Assembly (NCBI GenBank): GCA_039621445.1 | Contig: CP154956.1 | Span: 26,395,744 to 26,459,743 of the forward strand | Direction: 5' to 3' | Length of the DNA stretch: 64,000 nt | Source of the DNA: Euglena gracilis | Taxonomy: Eukaryota; Euglenida; Euglenophyceae; Euglenales | In this document: in pieces, positions 1 to 13,800 of the stretch | How the letters are laid out: each line of letters begins with the position of its first letter | Position numbering within the stretch: the stretch's first letter is position 1 | Notes under the pieces: model-generated | The model's input: the letters and a program-made list of their open reading frames with translations, nothing else | What the model was told of the DNA's origin: nothing | Database searches by the model: none | Position numbers and translations under genes: made by a program

Positions 1-33
1 CGACTGAAAAAAAATCCAGGAACCAGGCCGGGA

Positions 34-460
34 CAGGGTTCGATATAAGGACAGATGGGGGGTGGTCCGGACCCCCCCCCCCCTGCGGGCCAGGAGGGGG
101 GGGGTGGGGGGGACCCCCCCCCACCTGGGGTGGGGGGGACACCCCCCCACCTAAACAGTTGCGCGGTCTGGGTGACCGAAATTTTTTGACCCCCCCAAAA
201 CAACCAAAAGTGCCATTTTGGGCACTTTTTGGGCAAAAATGTGCCAAAAATGCAAAAAAAAATTCGGCGCAAAGCGCCGGAGGAAAAAAATTGACCCTTT
301 TTGGGGGGGGTCCCGGGAACCCCCCCCCGAGGGTCGGTCCGGACCCCCCTGGCAGGTGGGGGGGGGTGGTCCGGACCCCCCCTGCGGGCAGGAGGGGGGG
401 GGGGGGGAGGAGGACACCCCCCCACCTAAACCATGTACGCCCTCCTTATATCAAACCCTG
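34..460. mobile_element. Inverted-repeat element, family 1, copy 1
   Basis: The ends are inverted copies of CAGGGTTYGATATAAGGA (34-51 and 443-460). The inside holds two successive blocks of G and C runs with TGCGGGCCAGGAGG and CACCTAAACCATGTACGCC. No transposase is encoded, as in a MITE. Copies 2 and 3 are at 17519-17633 and 30214-30494, and a remnant ends near 12397. Confidence 0.6.
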
Positions 461-599
461 GGCCGGGATCATGGTGATGGCCCGGGGGCAGGCACCTATG
501 GTCACTTCCCATTTTGGTGCTCTGGTCGGCCCTGGTTGGCCCTGGTCGGCCCTGGTCGGCAAATAGTCGGCCATAGGTGGGGGTATCCGTCACAGAAAA

Positions 600-1100
600 A
601 AAAGATTGTGAAAAATGACCCAAAAATACCAAAAGGGCACAAAATGGCCAAAATGCCATAAAATATGCTCATGTTGACCCAAAGTAGCCCAATATTTGCC
701 AAATCAGTGACTGCGGTCGGCTGAAAATGGTTAAAATGGCCAAAAATGGGCAAAGGCCAAAGAAAAGCTGTTTTGGCCACTGTTTTTGCGAATCCAGAAG
801 CTGCACCTGGCGCAAAATGCTCAAAAATGGTCAAATTGGACCAAAAAAAGGCAAAAAAAATGGGCAAAATAACAAAAAAAGGTCGAAAATGGCTTTAAAT
901 GGTCAAAAATGGCCCAAGAGCAGGACAAAATGGCCCAAAATTACAAGAAGTGCGCAAAAAGTGGCCAAAAATGGTAAAAATAGGTCAAAATTGGTGAATT
1001 ATGGTGACAAATGGGCCAAAAGGAGACAAAAGCGACTTAAAATAGCCAAAAGCGGCCAAAAGTAGCCAAAAGTAGCCAAAAGTGACAACATGAGCCAGAT
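600..1100. repeat. Degenerate minisatellite, CAAAAATGGC-like units
   Basis: Dozens of imperfect copies of a motif close to CAAAAATGGC or CCAAAAGTAG follow one another. The plus-strand ORF across it (727-1065) is a Lys/Asn/Gly/Gln-rich translation of the repeat, not a protein. The same vocabulary recurs at 8090-8160 and 28960-29000. Confidence 0.75.
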
Positions 1101-1365
1101 GAGCCAGAAAAATCTCAAAATCTGGGATAAAAATGAGCCCAGTTCCTCATTCTCACTGAAAAATTGACATCAATTAGAAAAAAGTTGCGCGGTCGGCTGC
1201 GGTCGGCTGCGGTCGGCTGCGGTCGGCTGCGGTAACCCGCGGTCGATGCTGCCGGGCCCGCATCGCCCTGCATCGCCCAGCATCATCAGAGGTGCTTAGT
1301 CCAGAGGGAAAGCTGCTGAATTCCTTCATCCATTCCCCTTCCGTCGGCCAACCACATGCAAGTCG

Positions 1366-1416
1366 GCCCTGGTCGGCCCTGGTCGGCCCTGGTCGGCCCT
1401 GGTCGGCCCTGGTCGG
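1366..1416. repeat. Tandem decamer GGTCGGCCCT
   Basis: About five consecutive copies of GGTCGGCCCT. The related array GCGGTCGGCT (about five units) lies at 1190-1235, and similar units sit at 530-560. Confidence 0.85.
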
Positions 1417-2453
1417 AACCCCCACCTACGGGGGTCCTGAAACTCATAGTCGGACATGGTCGGCAATGGTCGGCCCTGTCGGCCATAGGTGCCTGCCCGG
1501 GGGTCGGGGGGGGGGATGTTAGGGTAGGGTAGGGGGGGGCCTACAAGGGGGGGGCAAGGGGGGGTGTAGGGGGGGGTGGGGGGTAAGGGGGGGGTAGGGG
1601 TCCCGGGTTTGTGCCATGTCTCTCCTTGTCCCCCTCCCCACACCCCCACACCCCCCACACAAAAGCAAAAAAAAAATTGAAAAAAATATTTTTATTTAAC
1701 TTTATTTTGATTTAAATTATTTGTTTTGTTTTTTTTTTTGCACCAACACCTCCACACCCTCCCCACATCCTTGCAAAAAAAACCAAGATCATTGTTTTTT
1801 CTATACCCCAATATCCCCCCCACACCCCCACAAAAATCAACAATTTTTTTACCCTCTCACCCTCCAAACCCCCAATTTTTTGCTTTTATGCCAACCTTTT
1901 CCCACACCCCCCAGAATAAAACATTTCAATTTTTACCCCTTCACTACCCAAAAAGGGAATTTTTTGTTTCAACCCCCCCCCGACAAAAACAGAAAAAAGT
2001 TTTGCACCAACAACTCCATCCCGCTCCACAAACCCCGCAAAATAAAAAAAAACTAATATTTTACTTTTTTTTTAACATCTGTGTTTACCCGGCGTTTACC
2101 CGTGGAGGCATTGCCTTGTACACACTAAGAATTTTGTTTTTGAAGAGTGGGGGGGAGGGGGGAGGGACGCAGACGTCCTAACTCGCAATTAAGCTTTTGA
2201 TTTTTGTATTGCACACATGTTGCAATCTTTTTGAATCCCAGTGGCCAAACAAACCATGTTGTCCCTTTGGAACCATTCCCCAGGATGGGGTTTTAGTTTG
2301 CCTCGGGCTCCCATCTATCCTACCTTGTTGGGGTAGGAAGGGACTGGGAACCGGTGTGGGTATTTATTTATATTATTATATATTATATATAATATATAAT
2401 AATGCTTTTGAGTAAAAGGGCTCAGGCTTGGGGGACAATCATTCGGAGGACTG

Positions 2454-5400
2454 TTAAGTCGGCACCATAAAAGCATCGGGGGCCTCCGTTTCCCTGAATA
2501 TTTCCCCCACCGCCAGGGGGCTGTGAAACAGAACAACACATTCCATGCCATGGAATGTGCGTGCAGTTGGGTCGGCGGCAGAAGAGGAGAGGGGCCGTGC
2601 CACACCGCAGCACTTCGTCGGGGACGCTGATGGACTGCGGGGGCACGAACGCGTACAGCTGCCGCAGGTCGTGCACCTGCGTCACCTTGCTCCAGAACCG
2701 CTCCGAGACGAACGGCCACATGAAGGCTGGAGGGGCGGGAGAGAGGAAGGAGAGCGTCGCAGACCCCAGACAACTCAACTATCCCCCCCCCCTGGCTCAA
2801 TGGCCTGATCCACACGTTGACCACAATAGGTTGGGTGAGCAATCTCGGGGGAGGGGGGAGTGAATTGAATCCGAAAGCAGGGAGCCAACGAGCAGGAAAG
2901 GGGGGGCACCAAACGGCCAAGCTCCAGGGACTCATAGAGCCTGTACATGCAATAAAACTGTGTGAAGCTGTGGGGCACACGGCACACCGAGGCACAGGTT
3001 GACCAGCCATGAGGGATGCACGATGTGCAGAGCCTTGAGGTTCTTCTTGTACCTGTGGGGCAAGGGAAGAGCAAACAAAAAAATACGATGGCATCTGCTC
3101 AAGCTTTGTGATAAAAAAGAAACAAGAGATGACGGTTGAAATGCATAAAAGCTTGCGCTACACTGCAGCCCTGTGAACACTCTCAACTTCTGTCTCTATG
3201 TCTTGGCACACTCCTCTGGACCAGGAAATAATGGGACCACTGGGGGAAAACCCACTCAGAAATAGCAAAAAAAACCATTTTCTGAATGCTGCTGGCCAGA
3301 TAAATACGGGGATCTGCTGTGCACCCCCCGGGGAGGTTGCCAATGAAGGAAATACAGCCTTTGAGCCTTACAAGCGAGTTTTAAGAGCGAAAATGCCTTC
3401 AACAACGTAATAATGTCCAAAAAAACGGTGCAAACTCAACATGGTCTGACTATTTTCCTTAAAACTATGCTGTTGTTGTTTGTTTAAGCTTGCTTCGCTT
3501 TCAGATTTTCCTCCATTTTCCCTTCGTTTCACCTCAACTTCAGGGAAATGCCCAAATTCGGGGTCGCTTAAATCTGGGTGTCGGTCAGTCGGGCCCAAGC
3601 AGGGGTTTTTTTTTAAGACCGGGGGGGGAGGGGGTCCCCCCCCACCCACCCACCCCCTGGGGGGGGCCCCCTGGGGGGGAGGGTCCCGGGGGACCCATAA
3701 AAAATGGTGAAAAAATCGCGAAAAGTGCTAAAAATAGCATTTTTCGGCGCCTGCGGCGCTGAAAAGTATATCCCACCCCTGGGGGGACCCCCCCGGGGGG
3801 GCTTGGCCGGACCCACCCACCCTACCACCCCCCCCTCCCCCCCAGGGGGGATAAGACTAAAAAAAAACCCTGGGCCCAAGGGTTGGGCCCAGGGGGTTTT
3901 TTAGTCTCCAAATTTTTTAGTCCCCAAACCCCCCAATTTTGGGGGGTTACCCCGCCCCTGGAAAATTGTCCTCCTCCATCATTCATTCTCGCTGGCCTGT
4001 CCCCTTTGAGCCTGTCTCGAATGTGCTTGCTGACTTGCCTCCAAATGGTTTCTTTTAAACCTTAAATTGCTGTCTTTTGGAAATTGATTTTATCATTATT
4101 CAGTGTGAAAAACATCGGGGGGACGGTGTTTTTCAGAAGTTTGACCACAAATTCGACAATAATCATTATCGCCCGGAATCCCATAGAAGTAGCAACGGAA
4201 CTTCTCCCACACCCTCTTTATTTTTTAATATTTTCCAGACCGTCTCCTTCCTCTCTTCTTGTTGACCACATCCAAAATAAAACCTTGACAACCTTGACAC
4301 ATGCTTGCTTTGTAACACTTTGTCACACTTCATAACAGCACACACTTTTCAGGTAATATCTGGTACGTCCTGCGGAGCCAGCCCAAATCCGGCCGATGGC
4401 GCAAGCCGTGGTGGAAATACACCACGGTATAATCCTTCTCCACCACCGAGTCCAGGATCTGTGGACACATCACAACTCAACATGCTGTTGAAGCATCCTC
4501 CCAAACAATAGTCGGGGGCCGGAGGGTATTTTCTCAAACCCAAAAATTGCCCCCCCCACATTTTTCATTATTTCTGAAACTCGTTCAGTTTAGACACTTT
4601 ATTTACACCTCCAAGTTTTAATACCTGCCATTTTCTGCCAAAACATGTTGCTTTTGGCTGGAAATTGAGAATTTTTTGCCTTTCTTGATTTCCCTAATGG
4701 AGTTTCGGGTAAGTCAAAAATACAGTTAGATAGAGCGTTCCAGGGGATTTGTTTCAGGTGCTGGACATTTCCTTCGATTTTGCTTCATTTTTGAGATATT
4801 TTGGAAACATTGATTTTTTGAACCCGAAAACAGCCCAAAATGGCCCAGAAGTGGGCCAAAACTGGCCGAAAAATGGCCGACACTCAGGCTACATGAAGAG
4901 TTGGGGGAAAGTCAAGAATGGTTGGATAGGGCATTCCAAGGGTTTCATTTTTGGTCTCCTCATTTCCTTTGACTTTGCTTCATTGTCGAGATACTTTGAA
5001 AAACTCCATTTTTTGACCGACCCAAAAAACCAGGCTTTCTGTGTTTTTCAGGGTGTGAAATTGTGTGTGCAAGGAAAGGATGGCCGAGTCGCGCTTCTTA
5101 ATGAATGTAGTCTTTGTGTGTGCAAGGCCGAGTCGCGCTCCCTAATGAACTTAGTCGGCCTTCGGCCTCCTCCCAGGCTATGGTATCACAGAACAGGCCC
5201 AAAGAGAAGATATTACCGGAAATTTTTTGCAAATTGACCCCTGAATGGAGGTTTTGGAAGGCATTTGGGTGGGTTTTGAGTCATTTTCTTTCATATTTGA
5301 ATGAAAAAAATTTGGAGGGGGGTGGACTTAAAATTGGTGGTCGGAGCGACTAGTCGCTCCGACCACCAATTTTCGCTAGCGACCAATCGCTAGCGACCCT

Positions 5401-7643
5401 AGCAACTAGTCACTAGCGACCATTGGTGGTCGGAGCTACTAGTCGCTAGCGACCCTAGCGACCAGTCGCCAGCGACCACCAAAAAGTCCATCACCAATTT
5501 CTCGCTCTGGGCCGGAGTGCGGGGGGGGGCAAGCCCCCCCCCCCCCCGGCCAAGCGATCTAGGGGAATTTGCCGATGGCGTTCACCATGCCCCCCTCCCG
5601 ATAATAGCCCCTCCCCGACTTGTTCACTTCCGGAAAAAACCAAAACCCGGAGGGACCCGCGCACACCGATAAAGGCACTTTTTCAAAAAAATTTTCAGGG
5701 CCTTCGCCGGACCCCCACTCCCCCCTCCCCCCCTCAGAAATTTAGCAGGGTGTGAAATTGGGGGGAGGGTAACTTAGTGAGGTGGAGAGGGGGGGGGGAT
5801 CCAAAACTCCCCCCAGATTGGTATGAGTCAACCCCCATACAGAAAATACCATACAGAAAAAACCCCGGAGCAAAGCAGCAGAAAAATCTTTGGGCTTCAA
5901 AAAAGCCCAAAAATCGTGTTTCGGCACTTTTTTCAAAAAAATTTGGCCAAAATATACGTAGGAGACTTCAATTCCTAATGCAAAGCGCAGGGATTTTTTT
6001 TCGGTTCTGAGGAGTGCCAGAACCCCCCAAAATTAATTGTCCAACTGTCCAATTAATAGCCCCTCCCCTGAAAAAATAACACCCCCCCCTCAAAAACCCT
6101 GAGTTGCAAAGCACGAAGGGTTGACAATTAGGAAACCTCCAGAGGAGTATATTGTTTGGGGGGGGAATCACTTGGATTTCTGTGTCACAAATTGATAGAA
6201 ACATCTTGAACATTTTTGGTTGCTTACTTTCTTCAAATGGCATGTGGAGCAACAATTACAATACAAAATATTGACAGTCTCGCATAAACTTGCTTTGGTC
6301 AGTTGCTAAAACTCACAGTGCTTGAGTCACTTGGCGAAAGGCTCCGTGGAGTGGAGGTTTAAAAAGAAAGTTGGAAATTAAGTGCTCCTGGTCAATTCTC
6401 CTTTTGGGAACAAATTGAAAATTACCTTGCGTTTGGGAACACGTGCCGCAGATAGATCAAAGTGAGTTTATGAACTTAACTTCACGCCCTCAAACGCAAT
6501 TCTCTGTTGGAGGGACAGCATGCAAACGGCACACTTTGATGAAATAAAGCAGGAGGCGGGGCCAGCACTTGTCCGAGGGGAGGTGGCTCCCAACCAACGC
6601 GATGGTGGGGCGTGAGGCAACGTCTGGGCCTGAGAAGGAGATTGGGTTGGTTGAGGCAACCTTTGGGAAAACACACGTGGAAAAAACCCAACCTCATAGC
6701 TGCACCTGTTGGACAAAGAAAGACACTTCACAACCCCAAAGCATAAAATAAGCACCAGAATTACTTCTGGGTGTTCCCCTGAACGGTAGTCGGGGGGGAT
6801 TTATATCGGAGGCCTTCCAGCAAAATTGCGGATAGATGAATAACATATTTATTTTACATATTACAATTTATTTTTTTATATATTAGAATTTATTTAGCAT
6901 TACAATTCAATTGATACATTTGTATTTTAAAATTAATACTTTAGTTTTCACCAGGCCCCCGGGGGGCCCAATAATTGTAGGCGGGGGGGGGGGCCGTATG
7001 GTGGGACCCGGGTCCCAGTTTTCGGATTTTCGGGACTGTTCCGCCCGGGAACCGTTGCCGATTCCGGGCAACCGGCGGCGGATTTGGGGTGGGTGTGCGC
7101 CTATTTGCAAGAAAAAGGGGTAGGGTTCGGATTGGCATGCCGAAAATTGGCCCTTTAGGGACAAAATTAGGGCAGAAATTAAGTCACAATTTGGGAAAAC
7201 TTTTAAGCCACCGGTATGACGAAAAAATGTTCGACCTAAATTCTGCCAACTGAGTAAGAAATGTGGACTAACTTTTGCCTAAATTGCCTAAAAAAATTGG
7301 AGAACCTCCGGGAACTTGGTCGGAACCCTAACCCTATCCCCATCCACGAAAATCTCCCCGAAAGTGGGAACCGGGTCCCACTAATCCGGCTCCTCCCTGC
7401 CTACAACGATAGAACCCCGGCGGAGGAGGGGCGGTAAGTTGTAGGCTGCCAAAAACATACAGACATACGTACATACACACATACATACATACATACATAC
7501 ATACATACATACATACATACATACATACATACATACATACATACATACATACATACATACATACATACATACATACATACACACACATACATACATACAT
7601 ACATACATACATACATACATACATACATACATACATACATACA

Positions 7644-7675
<32 letters not shown>

Positions 7676-7783
7676 GATACATACATGTACATACATACAT
7701 ACATACATACATACATACATACATACATACATACATACATACATACATACATACATACATACATACATACATACATACATACA

Positions 7784-7848
<65 letters not shown>

Positions 7849-10800
7849 TGTATGTATGTATGTATGGTATGTATGTATGTATGTATGTATATGTATATAT
7901 ATGTATATATATATGTATATATATGTATATGTATGTATGTATGTATTATGAATATATTTTCAGTTTTTGACCCAACATATGTCCATTCAGGTTTCTGCTG
8001 TAAAGAATTCGGCTGAATATAAAAACCTCCCACAGGACAGTCCAAAAATAGAAAACAGAATTGTCTCAAAAAATGTCAATTTCAACCCCTGAAAAATGTG
8101 CCAAAAATCAAACGTCAAAAAAAATCAAATCAAAAATGGGTCAAAATGGAAAAAAATATTTTAGGCATTTTCATGTCCCATATCTCAGGCATGTTCACAG
8201 ACTTTGGGGGTCTGTCTTTGGCTTTTTCCCAAACAAAACCCCGAGGAGGGGGTCTCATTGGGAGTGTTTTTTTTGTATCTTAATGGCACATTCCTGATTC
8301 AGCCCACTATGTGGGCAGCGTCCCACACATCCCAGATATTTGCCCTTCATCGCCGTCGCCTGAATCCACCTTTCCTGTGTTCGTCATGGGCACTGGCCTG
8401 ATGTTGGCCCCACAGCATTGTCCTTGAATCCCAGAGGGTGGCGCGATACCGCATTTGTAGATCACTTTGGCGGCGTCAATGTCGGAGAAATTCTCGGTCT
8501 GCGCCTTTCGGAGGTACCTGTGCGGGCAGGCTGCAAGGACCACATCTCCAACCCAATCACCCAGCACGCCCCACCCCTCAACGGTTGAGGACAAACCCGG
8601 GGGGGGGGGGGCGTGTCAAAAAGGGGGGAGGTCACTTGCAGCTCTGTGTAAATAATTGATAGAAACGCCATGAACTGATTTGAATGTTTAAACTTTCCTT
8701 CCTTATTAATTAATCAATTAATTAATATGATTAATATGAATTTATGAATGGCCACTATTTATGCACGTGCAGTTTGTTGGGGGGGGGGGGACCGGCTGTA
8801 GATAAGGACGGCCTCCTGCTCAGCGCTTCCCAAGACCTCTTTCTTCCGGGCATCGGGATCTCCTTGCATGCTGCGGAACCCTGGGGGAAATGGCGACCTT
8901 CAGCACCCCAACCAACACGACGGAGCAATCTGACGACCTCCCCCCCCCAGGGTGCCCAGGACAGACCTGCAGGTCGGACCTGCCGCCTGCTGGTTTCTGT
9001 CCACAAAAGTGAAGGAAAAGGCAACCGCTCTCCCTCGGGGGATTTGCACCGCCATGGCTTCAGAAGCACTTGGATGGTTTTTGGCATATGTGCTCCTTTT
9101 GGTTGGACGGACGGGATTACAACTTGACAACACAGGGGCCACAATTCGGTCAACAAACTGAGGGTTTTCCTGCAAAAAAAAAGGCCTTTGACCCCAAAAT
9201 TGACCCCGCAAGGCCGCCTCCCCGCTGCATTCAAAATTCTTACCCTTTCTAATAATCGTGAAAACAATGGTGCAGAAACAGACAGAATAGAGTTAGCCAG
9301 CCAAATTAGCCAGAAGAGGAGGGTATTTTCTGGGTTTCATTATATTTAGCCCCCAACCAGAGGTTGCCCACTTGCTTAGCGGCCACCTCGCACAGTTGAC
9401 TTGAAAAAAAAAAAAAAAATACCGCCGTCTTGAAAATTGCAATTAGTGGAACCGAGAACCATGAAATGTTGAACACTAAGGTGCCCCGCAGCATCCGGCG
9501 CACGTGAACCCAGCATATGTGTGTTTGGGGAACACCAAATGCTAACAGAGGAAATGCGGCGACAGGACCACTTTCGTATAATTTTGTGTAATCTTTCCTG
9601 GCAGTCAAAATGAAGGGGGGATTCACAACTCGGCGCAACTTTTTGGAGGGCCAAAAACACCAAATTTTGCCCAAAACTGGGTTTTACCTCCCGGAAAATG
9701 CTGAAAATCTACACACGGAGGAAAGGCATGAATGCCATACCAGCAGTTCAAAAAACGGGACCCTAACACCCCCCAAAAAACTCGGGTTCCTTTGCACAAA
9801 TGCGCAAAAGAAGCTAAAATGCGAGATCGTCCGCCAAATGCTTGCCTCAATCCCCCCGGGGGGCAGACCCACCAGGCACCACCTTGCCCTGTGCAACATT
9901 TTCATCATGCAACCATGTTTTGGACAGTCATTCACACAATTCTCAATCAAAAGAACGCACACGGAAGCATGCGCAAAGAATGGCTTGCACATTTTTTTTT
10001 CAGAAAAGTTCGAACGAATGCAATAGAAAACATGATGCACCAAGGCAAGCGTGGCGCAATGAGCTGCACGGTCAATTTATGCAGTTGGGGAACACTTTTG
10101 TCTCAACTGAAAAAGCACAATTTTTCAAAAAAGTCGTGGACGCAAATTCAATTGCCTGGAGCTCCTAATAGAGAGCAGTCCCAAAATACGCAAAAGAATT
10201 GCAAAAAATATGCACACTTCCCCAAAAATTATCGTTGTGGAAAAAATGCAAATTTCAAGATTCTGGAGTACACAAAGAATGCAAATTGTACATTATCGCC
10301 CCCCACCTGGGTCACCAACTAAACAGCAATTCAAATCAATCAAATCCGCTCCCCGCGCACCGTCGTCCACGGCGGCAAGGCTGCTGGAGCCGGTGATGAC
10401 GCACACGCGGCCGAACTCCCCGAGGGCCGGCCGGGCGATGGCCTTCGTGTCGATCTCCCCCTCCGGCACCGCCGGCGAGGCCCCACAGTGCAGGGCGGTC
10501 CTGAGCCCCGGGCGGGGCAAAGCAGGGGTTTTTTTTAAAGACGGCCCCCACCCACCCCCTGGGGTCCCCCGGGGGGTCCCGGGGACCCACTTTCTTTCCT
10601 CCGAAAATGGCCAAAAGTCGCGAAAAATGCTAAAAATACCACTTTTTCAAAAATATTCGGCACCTTCAGCGCCGAAAAGTATATCCCCCAGGGGGACCCC
10701 CCCCCCGGGGGGCTTGGCCGGACCCACCCACCCTACCCCCCCTCCCCCCCCCCGGGGGTCCACGACTAAAATAAAAACACTTGGGACAAAGCCAACGCTC

Positions 10801-13800
10801 GCTGAACACCCCGGGGCGGGTGTCCATCAACATGAACAAATGATGCACACCTGGCGGGCATGAAACACCAGGGCTGGATCCACAAACCCAACCCCCCAAT
10901 CAACAGGACCCTCCCTCCCCAATGAATAGCTTCCCCTGGCCATTTAATCCACTGTCCAATGAATAATAATAGCCAATAATAATAAAAAATTAGAGCCGGG
11001 TGAGGGACTAAGGCATGCGCGGCAGCGCAGCAACACAGAGAGTGGGCCAGCCCCCCCCCAATTTTTTCCGCCAGTGCCAATGGAAAATGCCAGTGGAAAA
11101 TGAGCCTCCCAAATAATCCCCAAGGTTCATTATATGGACATTCGAAGTCGGGGTCCGGGGTGTTATTATATTGGGGGGGGGTTACTATTTGGACAAAATT
11201 TTAGAAGTCGAAAATCCACCCAAAAACACCTCAACAGGCTCTAAAGGAGATCTTTATTTCAGCATTTTATTTAGGGCTTTTTGAAAAATGGACGCCATCT
11301 TGACATATTTCCTGAACCAATTTCTGATCTGAAGCAATTTCATCTGCTGTTTTTTTTCAAACACTTTTACTGCTTCCCCCTCTATATTTTTGCCAGCACG
11401 ACTGTTGGAGGGGGGTTTTATAATTCGGGCAGCCAAAGACAGTCCTTTGGGGGGGTTTATCATTTGGGGGGTCATCATCTGGGGGTTACGTACCATCCCC
11501 CCATCATATGTGCAGCCCCAATTCCCTGGCTGGGGGTGAATTTCACCTTGCAATACTTCGGGGAATGAACCCTTGCAGGGCGGTCGGCACTGCGAACACC
11601 AACGCCATTCATCCACCACACCGCATTCCGGCAAAATTGTCGGGCGCCGGGCAGGCACCTGGCGCGGTCGCGGGCCAGCGTCGCCTGGATGAGGGACGTC
11701 GTCGCGTCGCCGCCGGGCCCCGGGGTGGGGCTGATCCGGATCATCCGCTCCGCCGTCACCGTCTCCCCGATCTCGTTCCCTGTCGGCCGCCACGGTGGGG
11801 TGGGGGGAGGGGCGGCGGGGCAGCGGCACAGACGGGGCCAGGGGTCCAGGGAAGGGCAGGGGGCGGGGGGGAGGGTGGTCTGGGAAGGCCTGGTGGGGGG
11901 GTCGGAGATGGGGGGGACCTCCCCACCCACCATGCACCCGTGCAATGAAAAACTCCTTCGGCGCCGAAAGAATACGTTGTCCCAAAATTGCGCCTCCAGA
12001 AATACGGGAAAGCCTGGTAGGGGGGAGTTGACCCCCCCCCTCCACCCACAAGGTTGACGGGATTCCTGTAGAGCCCTGGGAGGGGGGGTCGGACCATCAC
12101 CTCTGGTCCAGCAGGAGGGGGGTGGGGGGACACCCCATCCTGTACAGTGGCACGGTCCGGGTGACTCAAAAATTTTGCCTGGCAAATCGGCGAAAAGCCA
12201 TCTTGGGCACGCTTTGGGTCAAAATCTGCCAAAATGCCCAAAATTTTAGGCGCAAAGCGCCTGAAGGAAAAAAATGACCTTTTTGGGGGCCCCCGGGAAC
12301 CCATCCCCCCACGGCGGTCCCCCCCTCCACTCCAGTGGGGACACCTCCCTCCTCTGCACCGTCGAACCTCCTCCTCCCCTGCTCACATCGAACCCTGCAC
12401 AGTTCCACCGGGGGCCGGCACACACACCGGTGTCCTCTGGCAGGAAGCTGCGGGCTTGGCGCTCCTCGGCCTTAGACCTGCAAAGGGAACAGTGGGTGGT
12501 TCCCGGGGGGGGGGGGGCAAGAGGGGGTTCCCTACTCTCGGCGCCAAGTGCCGAATCTTTTTGGGTCTCAAATGTTTTTTAAAAAAGTGTATCAAACACA
12601 TGAAAGGTATGGATGGGATCCTCATGGACACCATTGTCACGTCGAGACTGCGACATAGACTGAGACACACACCGGGGGAAATATAGCTTCATCTGCTCCT
12701 CGTACACGCTGTACTCCACTGTGCTCTGCACCACCAGTACCACCTGCGTCACATGGGTTGGAACCACCCCGATTTTCCTTACAGTCTGAGATCGCTGAAA
12801 CGAGAAGCATCGACAATTGCACATTTCTGACACACATCTGGCTGCGATTTGTTGGCAAAACTGGGAGGGGGGTGCACCCTTCTTCTTTTAAAAACCCCGT
12901 GGGGGGACCCCCAAAATAGGGCCGTCTGAGGGCAGTGTCCAAAAAATTTTCGACACTTCGCGCCAAAATCCATACCCAGGCCTCTGGGCCCAGTGGGGGG
13001 GGGGTCTAGCCCAGGACCCACCCACCCACCGACTCCCTTCCATCAGGGTGTCTTCTGACTTAAAAAGAAGCCTGGGGGGTGAGCAGAGAAAATGGTTCCA
13101 AAAATGGTGGAGGAAAAAAATGGAGTGAAACTTTTGAACAGCCCAAAAAGTTTTCAGCGCTTTTCTCCCCCTTTTTCAAAGCCTTTTTGAATTCTAAAAA
13201 CAAAATCAGTTGAAATGGTCCTTGAAATATTTGGGCAATTTGTACGATCCAATTTTGTCTGAACCCAACCACTGAGCGTCACTGACTGAAAAACTGAATT
13301 GGATTGAGAAGCATTGAGATACCTACCCCCCCCCCCCCCGGGAAACTGTCACCTGACAGGTTGGCCAGTACCGGGGACCCTGACAACTTCCTATACTGAC
13401 AGGTTGGCCGGTACCGGGGACCCTGACAGTTTCCCGGGCGGGACCCTGACAGGTTCTCGGGCATGACAGTTTCCGGGGGGGGGGGGATATCAGATGTTCA
13501 TAAACATGGGGGGAGGGGGCGAAATATTATTGACTGTAAACCTCCCAACTGCCAGCCTCCAACAATCCTCTGCCCTCCCTCAATCACAAGAACTGGCCGA
13601 GGTCCTGAAGACAACAAGAAATCACACACATCGGCTCAAGCAAAAGAGGCACACACTCGCTGGACTTTCCCAGGATAGCGTTCCAGGAAACGGCGGATCG
13701 TCCCTGTGGGGGAGAAAGAGAAAACTGGGCTGTGGCACGCTTGGCTGCCGAACATGAGACAACCTCTTGCCCATGAAGTTCCCTGGACCCAGATTGGCAC

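Larger units (their letters stand above)
1..2453. other. Repeat-rich DNA downstream of the GDAP2-like gene
   Basis: No gene is supported here. From 1 to 470 lies an inverted-repeat element full of G and C runs. From about 600 to 1100 there is a degenerate minisatellite of CAAAAATGGC-like units. From 1190 to 1420 there are short decamer arrays. From 1500 to 1660 G runs dominate, then 1680-2110 is T-rich and C-rich. The segment 2370-2402 is an AT tract. The 3' UTR and polyadenylation site of the GDAP2-like gene should lie just below 2454. Confidence 0.6.
2454..8517 (-). other. GDAP2: CRAL-TRIO (Sec14-like) exons 12-17 of the GDAP2-like gene
   Basis: Exon 12 has YLRKAQTENFSDIDAAKVIY. Exon 13 has RPTIALVGSHLPSDKCWPRL then LLLYFIK. 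Exon 14 has EKDYTVVYFHHG and RRTYQILPE. Exon 15 has YKKNLKALHIVHPSW. Exon 16 has WSKVTQVHDLRQLYAFVPPQ. The motif series (IALVG...YFIK, VVYFHHG, YKKNLKALHIVHP) is the typical CRAL-TRIO core of GDAP2 proteins. Exon 17 adds a short tail and the TAA stop at 2454-2456. Its acceptor CAG at 2521-2523 ends an intron of only 85 bases, the shortest of the gene. Confidence 0.9.

Noticed and set aside
7334-8069. Long ORFs of Met-Tyr-Val-Cys or Ile-His-Thr-Tyr repeats
   Set aside because: Translations of a (TACA)n/(TGTA)n microsatellite inside an intron of the GDAP2-like gene.
11254-12185. 265- and 236-codon minus-strand ORFs
   Set aside because: They read through exon 9 and its introns. Only 11659-11779 in one frame fits the GDAP2 protein and the splice sites.
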